Source of the DNA: Treponema sp.
GTDB taxonomy: Bacteria; Spirochaetota; Spirochaetia; Treponematales; Breznakiellaceae
DNA length: 6,193 bases
Assembly: GCA_031275515.1 (NCBI GenBank)
Contig: JAISOQ010000177.1
Coordinates: 1 to 6,193, forward strand
Reading direction: 5' to 3'
Part shown: positions 1-4,730 of the stretch, one piece after another
Layout of the letters: every line of letters starts with the position of its first letter
Numbering within the stretch: position 1 is the stretch's first letter
Notes under the pieces: model-generated
Told to the model about the DNA's origin: nothing
Databases searched by the model: none
The model's input: the letters and a program-made list of their open reading frames with translations, nothing else
Made by a program: the position numbers and the translations under genes

Positions 1-733
1 TATCGGGGTGGATCAGATCGGGGTTGTCAGAATCGGGGAGCCGGGACCGGTTCGCCTCGTAAATAAGAGGCCACTTTGTGGGGTCTCCATAGGCCCAGGG
101 CCGCCCCGCGATGTTCCAGAAACAGTCTTTAGAGACTGCCCAGGGCCGGACGGTGTATTGAGCGGGCAAAGAGAAGTCTTCTATAACAGGAGGAACCTCT
201 GGAGCCGCTAAAACAGGGGCCTGAACATTGGCGAGGGCGGCGAGGACCTGGTTTGCGGCTTCAACGGCTTCGTCCCATTGTTCCGCAGATCGTTCGATTA
301 TCGCCAGATCGTAGAAAGCCTGAGCTTGAATAAATTCATCGGGATACCGGTCGGGGGCGTTTACCGAAACGGCCCAGTCAAGACGGGAACGGGCCGCTTT
401 AATGGCGTCATTTGCCGCCTTGATCTTGAGCTGCAGAGCAACGTATTCGTCCGACAACCGGGCGTTCTTTATCGCTTCCGCCGCATATTCCGAAGATACA
501 TCGTAATCCCCGTTATCGTAGGTCTCCCGGGCCAGCTTGATCAGCCGTACGCTTTCCAGATAATATTTATTGTTCCGGATGTTGGCGGGTATTATCCGGT
601 CCGCGGCATCCGAATTGGATATGCCGGCCAAAGTAACCAGAGGATTGATTTCAATACCCTGCGTCCCGTCTTCGGCGAATGTCCCATACATCCCCATCAA
701 AACCAGGGCTATAAAGGCTATACTCCGGTTCAT
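1..733 (-). CDS. Secreted LysM-domain protein with helical repeats (3' end beyond the window)
   Basis: The visible 244 residues start at ATG 733 and run off the left edge. Residues 1-20 form a type I signal peptide (basic Asn-Arg start, hydrophobic core, likely cleavage after TFA, before ED), so the protein is predicted to be periplasmic or surface-exposed. Residues about 50-170 are alpha-helical, with two similar hairpin units (around 57-92 and 131-167; pattern A-x-x-x-Y-D-x-G-D-Y followed by E-Y-A-A-E-A). A Pro/Ala linker (172-190) leads into a LysM-like domain from residue 193, opening YTVRPWAVSKDCFWNIAG and continuing through WPLIYEANR to a LIHP segment typical of LysM ends. LysM domains bind GlcNAc-containing glycans, so peptidoglycan binding is likely. 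The first four bases overlap the end of the upstream lipoprotein gene (ATGA), indicating an operon and translational coupling. The fold assignment is strong; the cellular role is inferred. Confidence 0.85.
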   Translation of the reverse strand, partial: MNRSIAFIALVLMGMYGTFAEDGTQGIEINPLVTLAGISNSDAADRIIPANIRNNKYYLESVRLIKLARETYDNGDYDVSSEYAAEAIKNARLSDEYVALQLKIKAANDAIKAARSRLDWAVSVNAPDRYPDEFIQAQAFYDLAIIERSAEQWDEAVEAANQVLAALANVQAPVLAAPEVPPVIEDFSLPAQYTVRPWAVSKDCFWNIAGRPWAYGDPTKWPLIYEANRSRLPDSDNPDLIHPD

Positions 734-1884
734 TCGTTATCTCCTTCCAAAATGACTGCCGCTTTCCGGGCCGTTTCATCGCTGTCAGAGGCTTTTGCCT
801 CCGCTTTCTGTAAGGCTTCCCCGGCTGCCCTGCGTTTTTCAGCGGCGGTTCCCGATGCTGCGGCAAATAAAAATTCAGACCGGAAATAGAGTTCCGCCGC
901 CTCCGGGTAAACTTCCTTCTGGAACGAGGTCCCGGCCCGGTCGTAAAGGGTCTGAGCGGCTCCATATTCATCCCGAACCGCCACATTGGCCTTGAGAGCC
1001 AAGGCAGCCTGACGCTCCGCACCGGCGGATGCCCGGCGTTCGGCGGCATAGAGCTTCCAGCCGGTCCCCAGCACCGTGTTATACCCCGCCTGGACCTCTT
1101 CCGCCTGGCGGAGTAACTCCGCCAGGTCCCCCCCGGCAGCATAGGACAGGGCGTCATACCCGTTAATGACGGCCAAAGCTGCCGTATTGGCGGCGCCATA
1201 AGTGCCGGGATCGTATTTTTCAAACCCGTAGTCCCCGATTTCCTGCCAAACAGTATAGGTTTCGGCGCCTGTTTTTAAAAGCCGGAACATATCCAGAGCC
1301 AAATAACCGGCGCCGGAGGCAGCGTAATAATCCTGCGCCTCATATAGCCCCAGGGCTTTATCGACGGTATTATCCGCAGACTGGAGGCGTTCAGGGGAGA
1401 GGGTAATGATACCCGCCTCCAGGGCCGCCGCCCGCGCTTGGAATATCTGGTCTTCCAAGGCTTTGGCGTATTGGGGCAAGGCCCGGTTGAAAACGTCATC
1501 AAAGGCTGCCGCCGCCTGTTCATAACCGGCAGCAGCTTCCTTCACATTCCCCAGGGTATCGGTTTTCTCCTGTCTGCCGGCCCCGGCATATTGCGCCTCC
1601 GCAGCCTCCCATTCCCCGGATGCGTACTCAGCGCCGCCAAAGTCAGAAGCCCGCTTCCGGGCTTCTTCCGCCTGTTTCTTAGCCGCCGCAAGGGAATCCA
1701 GCGCAGCCTGATCCGGCGGCCCAAGATTGGGGTCCTGGGCAGGCGGAGCAGGCAGGGCGGGCTGAACCACGACAGGTTCCGGCGCCGGAATTTCTTCCAC
1801 CGGCGGAGGAGCACTCCCACAGGAGGTTCCTCCCAGCAGAATCAACAACCCGAACAATACGCCCGGGCCTTTCACTTTTTTCAT
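730..1884 (-). CDS. Alanine-rich lipoprotein with tandem helical repeats
   Basis: This 384-residue protein has no function I can name. ATG 1884 is chosen over an in-frame codon at 1935 because GGAGGA lies 7 nt upstream and a lipoprotein signal peptide begins exactly there: Lys-Lys near the start, a hydrophobic stretch, then LLGGTSC with Cys22 as the lipidation site. This is a relaxed, spirochete-like lipobox. A Pro-rich tether (about 24-57) follows. Residues about 60-380 are Ala/Glu/Tyr-rich helices with roughly four related units (near 61-100, 145-190, 217-250 and 292-335), each with the rhythm of an alanine helix, a turn containing Y/L-x-x-x-x-Y or P-E-x-L, and a second helix. The first unit resembles DUF4398-type or TPR-like repeats. 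The protein is probably lipid-anchored and facing the periplasm, possibly as a scaffold. The stop overlaps the LysM start, and the shared repeat type suggests the two products cooperate. Confidence 0.82.
   Translation of the reverse strand: MKKVKGPGVLFGLLILLGGTSCGSAPPPVEEIPAPEPVVVQPALPAPPAQDPNLGPPDQAALDSLAAAKKQAEEARKRASDFGGAEYASGEWEAAEAQYAGAGRQEKTDTLGNVKEAAAGYEQAAAAFDDVFNRALPQYAKALEDQIFQARAAALEAGIITLSPERLQSADNTVDKALGLYEAQDYYAASGAGYLALDMFRLLKTGAETYTVWQEIGDYGFEKYDPGTYGAANTAALAVINGYDALSYAAGGDLAELLRQAEEVQAGYNTVLGTGWKLYAAERRASAGAERQAALALKANVAVRDEYGAAQTLYDRAGTSFQKEVYPEAAELYFRSEFLFAAASGTAAEKRRAAGEALQKAEAKASDSDETARKAAVILEGDNE
741..746 (-). promoter_or_regulatory. Shine-Dalgarno of the LysM gene
   Basis: AAGGAG on the minus strand lies 7 nt upstream of ATG 733, inside the last codons of the lipoprotein gene. 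It fixes the LysM start at 733 and gives the second gene its own ribosome site despite the ATGA overlap. Confidence 0.8.
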
Positions 1885-1891
1885 AAATCTG

Positions 1892-1897
1892 TCCTCC
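1892..1897 (-). promoter_or_regulatory. Shine-Dalgarno of the lipoprotein gene
   Basis: GGAGGA on the minus strand, 7 nt from ATG 1884. It decides the start at 1884 rather than 1935, which would place residues containing charged and polar side chains ahead of the signal peptide. Confidence 0.8.
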
Positions 1898-1985
1898 ACA
1901 ACATCTCTACACCTAATCTCTCGTAATCTATCCATGTCCCTTCAAGATACACATAAACCATCTGTTTTTCTTGAACTACCCGTTT

Positions 1986-2015
1986 AAAATACTTAATATT
2001 GTGTGAATTTGACAA
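1986..2015 (-). promoter_or_regulatory. Candidate promoter for the lipoprotein-LysM operon
   Basis: On the minus strand TTGTCA (2015-2010) is followed after 18 nt by TATTTT (1991-1986), in AT-rich DNA about 100 nt upstream of ATG 1884. The -35 matches the sigma-70 consensus at 5 of 6 positions and the -10 at 4 of 6. The spacing is acceptable and the call is tentative. Confidence 0.35.
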
Positions 2016-2046
2016 AGAGAAAAAAATTCGCCGGCATTTAGTCCGC

Positions 2047-2060
2047 CAGACTTCAGTCTG
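2047..2060. repeat. Short perfect palindrome CAGACT-TC-AGTCTG
   Basis: A six-base-pair stem with a two-base centre. It resembles the hairpin at 2282-2296 (CAGGCT-TTC-AGCCTG): the arms differ by one G/A and one C/T change that keep pairing intact. It lies upstream of the lipoprotein promoter, so it is more likely a dispersed palindrome than a terminator. Confidence 0.6.
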
Positions 2061-2188
2061 CAATTTCACAAATTAATCCGAATATTTCGCGGGTCTTTAG
2101 ATTTTATCGAACTCACATTATGCGGTATAAAAAAATATATTTTTTCCATATTTTCTCCTTGATTTTGTTACTTTTTTGTATATCGAGC

Positions 2189-2253
2189 CTGTCCCAAAAC
2201 TAATTGACTGTGCGCTAACGCGCACGGTGCGAACCTCCGGTTCGATGGGACAG
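2189..2253. repeat. Nested palindrome: outer stem enclosing two hairpins
   Basis: The outer arms CTGTCCCA (2189-2196) and TGGGACAG (2246-2253) pair over 8 bp. Inside lie two perfect hairpins: GTGCGC-TAAC-GCGCAC (2210-2225) and CGAACC-TCC-GGTTCG (2230-2244). As single-stranded DNA or RNA this could fold as a three-way junction. The 2230-2244 hairpin recurs in inverted orientation at 2297-2311. Confidence 0.75.
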
Positions 2254-2257
2254 ACTT

Positions 2258-2270
2258 GAGCCGCAGGCTC
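2258..2270. repeat. Hairpin GAGCC-GCA-GGCTC
   Basis: A perfect five-base-pair stem with a three-base loop, lying between the two larger nested structures. It has no U-tract on either strand, so it is not a terminator. Confidence 0.65.
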
Positions 2271-2273
2271 TTG

Positions 2274-2320
2274 CAATTTTTCAGGCTTTCAGCCTGCGAA
2301 CCGGAGGTTCGACAAAATTG
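2274..2320. repeat. Second nested palindrome with two inner hairpins
   Basis: CAATTTT (2274-2280) pairs with AAAATTG (2314-2320). The enclosed DNA is two directly adjacent perfect hairpins, CAGGCT-TTC-AGCCTG (2282-2296) and CGAACC-GGA-GGTTCG (2297-2311). The latter is the exact reverse complement, over 15 bp, of 2230-2244. The arrangement mirrors the junction at 2189-2253. Confidence 0.7.
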
Positions 2321-2333
2321 TGAATTTCAAGGA

Positions 2334-2365
2334 GGCTTTCCCAAAACTGAATTTTTGGGAAAGCC
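2334..2365. repeat. Perfect 13-bp inverted repeat
   Basis: GGCTTTCCCAAAA (2334-2346), a six-base centre CTGAAT, then TTTTGGGAAAGCC (2353-2365). This is the strongest hairpin of the window. Its right arm doubles as the right end of the proposed palindromic element, and its left arm shares TCCCAAAACT with the left end (2192-2201). It lacks a U-tract on either strand. Confidence 0.85.
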
Positions 2366-2368
2366 CCG

Positions 2369-2843
2369 GGTGATAAAGGAATTAAAAAAAAGAGAAAATG
2401 ATAGAGTACGTGAACAAAGATTATCTTTTATCCCATAAAAACATCACTGTTCGGGTTGAATATGGAGGAAATGAAAAATTTTTATCACGATAAAACGCAT
2501 CAAGTCTGGTTGTGGCGGGCAATTGATCATGACCGTAGAGAAGGCAGCAAGCTTTCTGGTACTGGTGGAATTACAGAGGCCGCTTAACATAGGGAAAGTG
2601 TATACGGATGGAAACTATGCGTATTATGAAAGTTATTCATCAGAGGTTTTGGTTATAACGAAGAAGAACACGCAAAAGATAGAAAGGAAACATTTATCGT
2701 TGAGGAGTTGGTGTACGCAATTAGGAAGGAAAGGTATTCGGTTTTCGAAGACGGAACAAATGCGCAAGATCGTTGTTGGCCTGATAATAGATGTCTGGTT
2801 TTTGGGGAGAGTGTGTTTGATACGATAATTTTAGAATATCACC
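2369..2843 (+). mobile_element. Internally deleted IS1-family element
   Basis: The element encloses a decayed IS1-type transposase. Its ends read GGTGATA (2369-2375) and TATCACC (2837-2843), as in IS1 elements, whose repeats begin GGTGAT. The exact inversion extends outward to CCGGGTGATA and TATCACCCGG. At about 475 bp it is well short of the 700-800 bp usual for IS1. Most of the InsA-like zinc-binding part is missing, so it cannot move by itself. I see no 8-9 bp target duplication. The inverted repeat is well conserved only for the first seven bases, consistent with an old copy. Confidence 0.7.
2462..2828 (+). pseudogene. Frameshifted IS1-family transposase remnant (InsB-like part)
   Basis: Two segments in different frames form one broken InsB-like catalytic region. 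The first, from about 2462, reads EEMKNFYHDKTHQVWLWRAI and then DHDRRE, as in the region around the first catalytic Asp of IS1 transposases, although the usual DE(M/L/Q)W is degraded. It hits a stop near 2586. The second, from about 2565 to the TAA at 2826-2828, reads LNIGKVYTDGNYAYYES, then ITKKNTQKIERKHLSLRSW and LGRKGIRFSKTEQM. These match the second Asp (YTDG) and the Glu (IERxxLxLR) of the IS1 DDE domain and its C-terminal end. The join needs at least one frameshift, probably two, around 2540-2580. A short frame from ATG 2398 may be a scrap of the upstream part but is not recognisable. Confidence 0.82.
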
Positions 2844-2858
2844 CGGAATGATTCTAAA
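2830..2858. repeat. Inverted repeat across the IS1 right end
   Basis: TTTAGAAT (2830-2837) and ATTCTAAA (2851-2858) form an 8-bp stem with a 13-base centre. It spans the boundary between the element and flanking DNA, so one arm belongs to each. It may be chance, or a preferred insertion site. Confidence 0.45.
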
Positions 2859-2949
2859 GCTGTAAGTTAAAGCTGGCCGGCTTGGTTACCGCTATAGACC
2901 TTAGCCGTAAATTAGGCGATAATGGCGATGATATTCAAGCCTTGAACAG

Positions 2950-2980
2950 GGTATCAAAAAATACCGGGGAAAAGTCCCCG
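2950..2980 (+). promoter_or_regulatory. Two consecutive hairpins just upstream of the flavodoxin ribosome site
   Basis: GGTAT-CAAAAA-ATACC (2950-2965) and CGGGGA-AAAG-TCCCCG (2965-2980) share one base and end 2 nt before the Shine-Dalgarno. The second has a GC-rich six-base-pair stem. They could protect the mRNA 5' end or modulate translation. Neither is followed by a U-tract, so termination is unlikely. Confidence 0.4.
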
Positions 2981-2982
2981 CA

Positions 2983-2988
2983 AGGAGG
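2983..2988 (+). promoter_or_regulatory. Shine-Dalgarno of the flavodoxin gene
   Basis: AGGAGG lies 5 nt ahead of GTG 2994 and supports that non-ATG start. No clear -35/-10 pair was found between 2860 and 2980. Confidence 0.8.
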
Positions 2989-2993
2989 GGCCT

Positions 2994-3458
2994 GTGAATA
3001 TAGCGGTTCGTTATTTATCAAGGTCCGGTAACACGGAAAAAGTCGCCCGGGCAATCGCCGAAGCTCTTGGGGTAGAAGCGGTTTCGATTGACGATCCAGG
3101 CGCGTCTGTAATCGAAAAAGAAACGGACATCCTTTTTTTAGGCGCGGCGGTTTACGCCTTTGGTATTGACGATGAGGCTGCGGCTTTTATTCAAAAGCTG
3201 GATAAAGCCAATGTAAAACACGCCGCTGTATTCAGCACTTCGGCATTGGTAAAATCCGCCCACTCCTCTATTAAAAAGCTGTTGGCGGAAAGGGGCATTC
3301 CTCTGTCGGACAAGGCGTTTCATTGCTGGGGGGAATTCAAATTTACCCGCAAGGGCCGCCCCAATGCGGCGGATCTGGAACAGGCAAAGGCTTTCGCCCG
3401 GGAGGTTGTTCTAGGGTTGGAAAATAAGGGGAATGATCCGCCGGCTAAAGGCGCTTAA
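2994..3458 (+). CDS. Small flavodoxin-family protein
   Basis: A 154-residue cytoplasmic flavodoxin-fold protein, predicted to bind FMN and shuttle electrons at low potential. The first strand and phosphate loop are clear: IAVRYLSRSGNTEKVARAIA, with the S-x-S-G-N-T FMN-phosphate motif at residues 9-14. DILFLGAAVYAFG (45-57) is the third strand plus the loop that usually packs on the flavin, and AAVFSTSALV (77-86) is the next strand. The C-terminal part, CWGEFKF (111-117) then GRPNAADLEQAKAFAREV (121-138), resembles small flavodoxins of anaerobes. Length is normal for a short-chain flavodoxin. The start is GTG with a strong ribosome site. The gene stands alone on its strand between an IS remnant and a convergent gene, so the redox partner cannot be read from context. 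Confidence 0.88.
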   Translation: MNIAVRYLSRSGNTEKVARAIAEALGVEAVSIDDPGASVIEKETDILFLGAAVYAFGIDDEAAAFIQKLDKANVKHAAVFSTSALVKSAHSSIKKLLAERGIPLSDKAFHCWGEFKFTRKGRPNAADLEQAKAFAREVVLGLENKGNDPPAKGA

Positions 3459-3527
3459 AAAAGCGGCGCTTAAGAAAAGTAGCGCTTAAAGAAAAGCCTA
3501 ACGCTGTCCCAGAGCCGCTTAAAAAAG
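3451..3527. repeat. Four spaced copies of CGCTTAA at the convergent gene ends
   Basis: CGCTTAA occurs at 3452, 3467, 3483 and 3516 (intervals 15, 16 and 33), each followed by an A-rich run. The copies span the flavodoxin stop, the 11-bp gap and the end of the opposing gene, where the last two encode FKR in two FFKR motifs of its C-terminal helix. CGCTT-AAAA-AAGCG (3452-3465) can form a small hairpin and might act as a weak bidirectional terminator. No classical terminator with a U-tract is present. Confidence 0.5.
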
Positions 3528-4726
3528 TTTCCCCGTTCAACTTCCTGGGCGGTGATCAGGGGGATACGCTTGAGTTCCCCAAATTCATCGCGGAGGGTCA
3601 TGGTTCCGGCTATGCTCCCGGCGGGCAGGGGGGCGATAAGGGGATCGATATGTTCCGTCTCCCACCAGAGGGAACCGCCCCGGCCCGCATAGGTGGTCAG
3701 CCTCCAGGCATAACTGCCGTCTGTTCCCGCGGCCTCCCCGTCTCCTTCCCAATCGGCGGGGATGAGTTCTACCCGGTTTGTCCGGCCTTTCCAGACCCGT
3801 ACCGGTTCCTGCGGAAGAGATACCGTTCGCAGGGTCTTGAAGTTGTTGAACCCCCATTCCAGGAGCGTCCGGCCATCCTCGTCCCGGATACGGTCTCCTC
3901 CGGGAGAAGCCGGAGCCCCCAGGATAACCGCCACAAACCGGGTGCCTTCCCGTTCCGCAGTCAGGGCGATGTTGTATCCCGCCTCGTCTATGTACCCTGT
4001 CTTGAGGCCGTCCACCCCCTCGACTTCGCCCAGGAGGGGGTTGCGGTTACGCTGGATCCTGGTTTTGGGATCGTCCCGGTAGAGCGCCGGTACATTTTCC
4101 GCTTTTGGATAGGCGAATTCCATCACACTGTGGTAGTCCTTGACAGCTTCCGGGTGGAGGATAAGGTATTGCCGGCAAAAAGAAGCGAATTCCATAGCGG
4201 TGGTGAGGTTGTATTCCGATATTCCCGAAGGTTCCACAAACCATGTGTCCGTCATGCCCAGGGACCGCCCTTCCTGGTTCATCCGTTCCGCAAAACTCTC
4301 GATGTCCGGGGCGAACCGGAGGGCTACCGCCACGGCGGCGTCGTTTCCCGAGAAGATCGCCAGGCCCAAAAGAAGCTCCCTAAGGCTCACCCGATGCCCC
4401 ACGCTAAGGTACATCAGGCTTGACCGGGGCGGCTGGTTTACGGACCAGCTCTGCCGGGGGAGGTCTACGATTTCGTCCAGGGACGCCCGCCCCTGGGCAA
4501 CTTCTTGCAGGGCAATGTGCATGGTCATGAGTTTGGTCAGGGACGCGGGGGGTATGATGTCGTTCCCGTTTTTATTGTACAGCGTCACTCCTGTCGCGGC
4601 GTCCATGAGCGCTGCCGCATGAGACGCCAGAACCGGCGCTTCAATCCCCGGAGGGATGGAGAGTTCCTGTGCATTCAGGGGCGACGGGACGATAAAAGAA
4701 ACAATTAAAAGAAGAAGGGCAGCCAA
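3470..4726 (-). CDS. dacA: D-alanyl-D-alanine carboxypeptidase (DacA/PBP5 type, peptidase S11)
   Basis: A 418-residue periplasmic enzyme predicted to remove the terminal D-Ala from peptidoglycan pentapeptides, limiting cross-linking. All three penicillin-binding motifs are present: S62-L-T-K65 (nucleophile Ser, in PPASLTKLMTMHIAL), S126-G-N128 and K242-T-G244 (in DGLKTGYIDEAGYN). Residues 1-19 form a signal peptide ending LNA before QELS. Residues about 300-390 correspond to the beta-rich PBP5 C-terminal domain. The last 20 residues (FFKRLWDSVRLFFKRYFS) make a basic amphipathic helix like the membrane anchor of PBP5. The start is taken as TTG 4726, with GGAG 10 nt upstream; an in-frame TAG at 4750 and the absence of ATG or GTG leave no better choice. 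The gene follows asnS after 4 bp and is probably cotranscribed. The dacA name denotes the family; paralogue identity (dacC/D/F) is uncertain. Confidence 0.93.
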   Translation of the reverse strand: MAALLLLIVSFIVPSPLNAQELSIPPGIEAPVLASHAAALMDAATGVTLYNKNGNDIIPPASLTKLMTMHIALQEVAQGRASLDEIVDLPRQSWSVNQPPRSSLMYLSVGHRVSLRELLLGLAIFSGNDAAVAVALRFAPDIESFAERMNQEGRSLGMTDTWFVEPSGISEYNLTTAMEFASFCRQYLILHPEAVKDYHSVMEFAYPKAENVPALYRDDPKTRIQRNRNPLLGEVEGVDGLKTGYIDEAGYNIALTAEREGTRFVAVILGAPASPGGDRIRDEDGRTLLEWGFNNFKTLRTVSLPQEPVRVWKGRTNRVELIPADWEGDGEAAGTDGSYAWRLTTYAGRGGSLWWETEHIDPLIAPLPAGSIAGTMTLRDEFGELKRIPLITAQEVERGNFFKRLWDSVRLFFKRYFS

Positions 4727-4730
4727 TTTG

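Larger units (their letters stand above)
1885..2183. other. AT-rich intergenic stretch without a gene
   Basis: No reading frame here has a convincing start or protein-like composition. It holds the leader and candidate promoter of the minus-strand operon, one small palindrome (2047-2060) and long A/T runs (2126-2180). Base composition is clearly lower in GC than the flanking genes. No tRNA, riboswitch or terminator was recognised. Confidence 0.6.
2184..2368. mobile_element. MITE-like palindromic element with imperfect terminal inverted repeats
   Basis: The left end CGAGCCTGTCCCAAAA (2184-2199) matches the inverted right end CGGGGCTTTCCCAAAA (complement of 2368-2353) at 13 of 16 positions. 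Between them lies about 150 bp of non-coding DNA made almost wholly of perfect short hairpins. Terminal sequences of the form GGCTGTCCCAAAA resemble, from memory, the ends of some DDE insertion sequences, which would make this a non-autonomous derivative. No target-site duplication is visible, and the right end touches the IS1-like element. It could instead be a REP-type palindrome cluster. The structure is seen directly; mobility is inferred. Confidence 0.5.
2858..3031 (+). pseudogene. Orphan coding-like fragment running into the flavodoxin gene
   Basis: After a TAA at 2855 one frame stays open for 57 codons to a TAA at 3029-3031. Residues 5-43 look protein-like (LAGLVTAIDLSRKLGDNGDD, followed by IQALNRVSKNTGEK). 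No ATG or GTG start with a ribosome site is present, and the frame overlaps the flavodoxin start out of phase. It could be the tail of a gene whose front was lost when the IS1-like element arrived, or a chance open frame in a leader region. I do not recognise the family. Confidence 0.3.

Noticed and set aside
278..889. Plus-strand open frame of 203 codons opposite the LysM and lipoprotein genes
   Set aside because: It is antisense to two genes with signal peptides, ribosome sites and domain matches; its translation shows no family features and is an effect of GC-rich codon use.
651..1223. Minus-strand open frame of 190 codons in another phase
   Set aside because: It lies within the lipoprotein and LysM genes, is rich in Pro and Arg as expected of an out-of-phase reading, and lacks a ribosome site.
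1885..1935. Longer lipoprotein start at 1935
   Set aside because: It would put 17 polar and charged residues before a complete lipoprotein signal peptide and skip the GGAGGA site at 1892-1897.
1881..2069. Minus-strand 62-codon frame upstream of the lipoprotein
   Set aside because: It overlaps the promoter region and lipoprotein start in another frame, with no ribosome site and no protein-like pattern.
2189..2253. tRNA or tRNA-like cloverleaf
   Set aside because: The nested stems suggest a junction, but there is no T-loop GTTCRA in place, no anticodon arm of the right size and no seven-base-pair acceptor with CCA.
2334..2365. Rho-independent terminator
   Set aside because: The stem is strong, but it is followed by CCCCGGG on the plus strand and by CTCC on the minus strand, with no U-tract and no intact gene ending beside it.
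2184..2368. CRISPR array
   Set aside because: The repeats are short palindromes at irregular distances in both orientations, not identical direct repeats with even spacers.
3650..4423. Plus-strand open frame of 257 codons opposite the carboxypeptidase
   Set aside because: It lies entirely antisense to a gene with all three penicillin-binding motifs intact; no recognisable domain.
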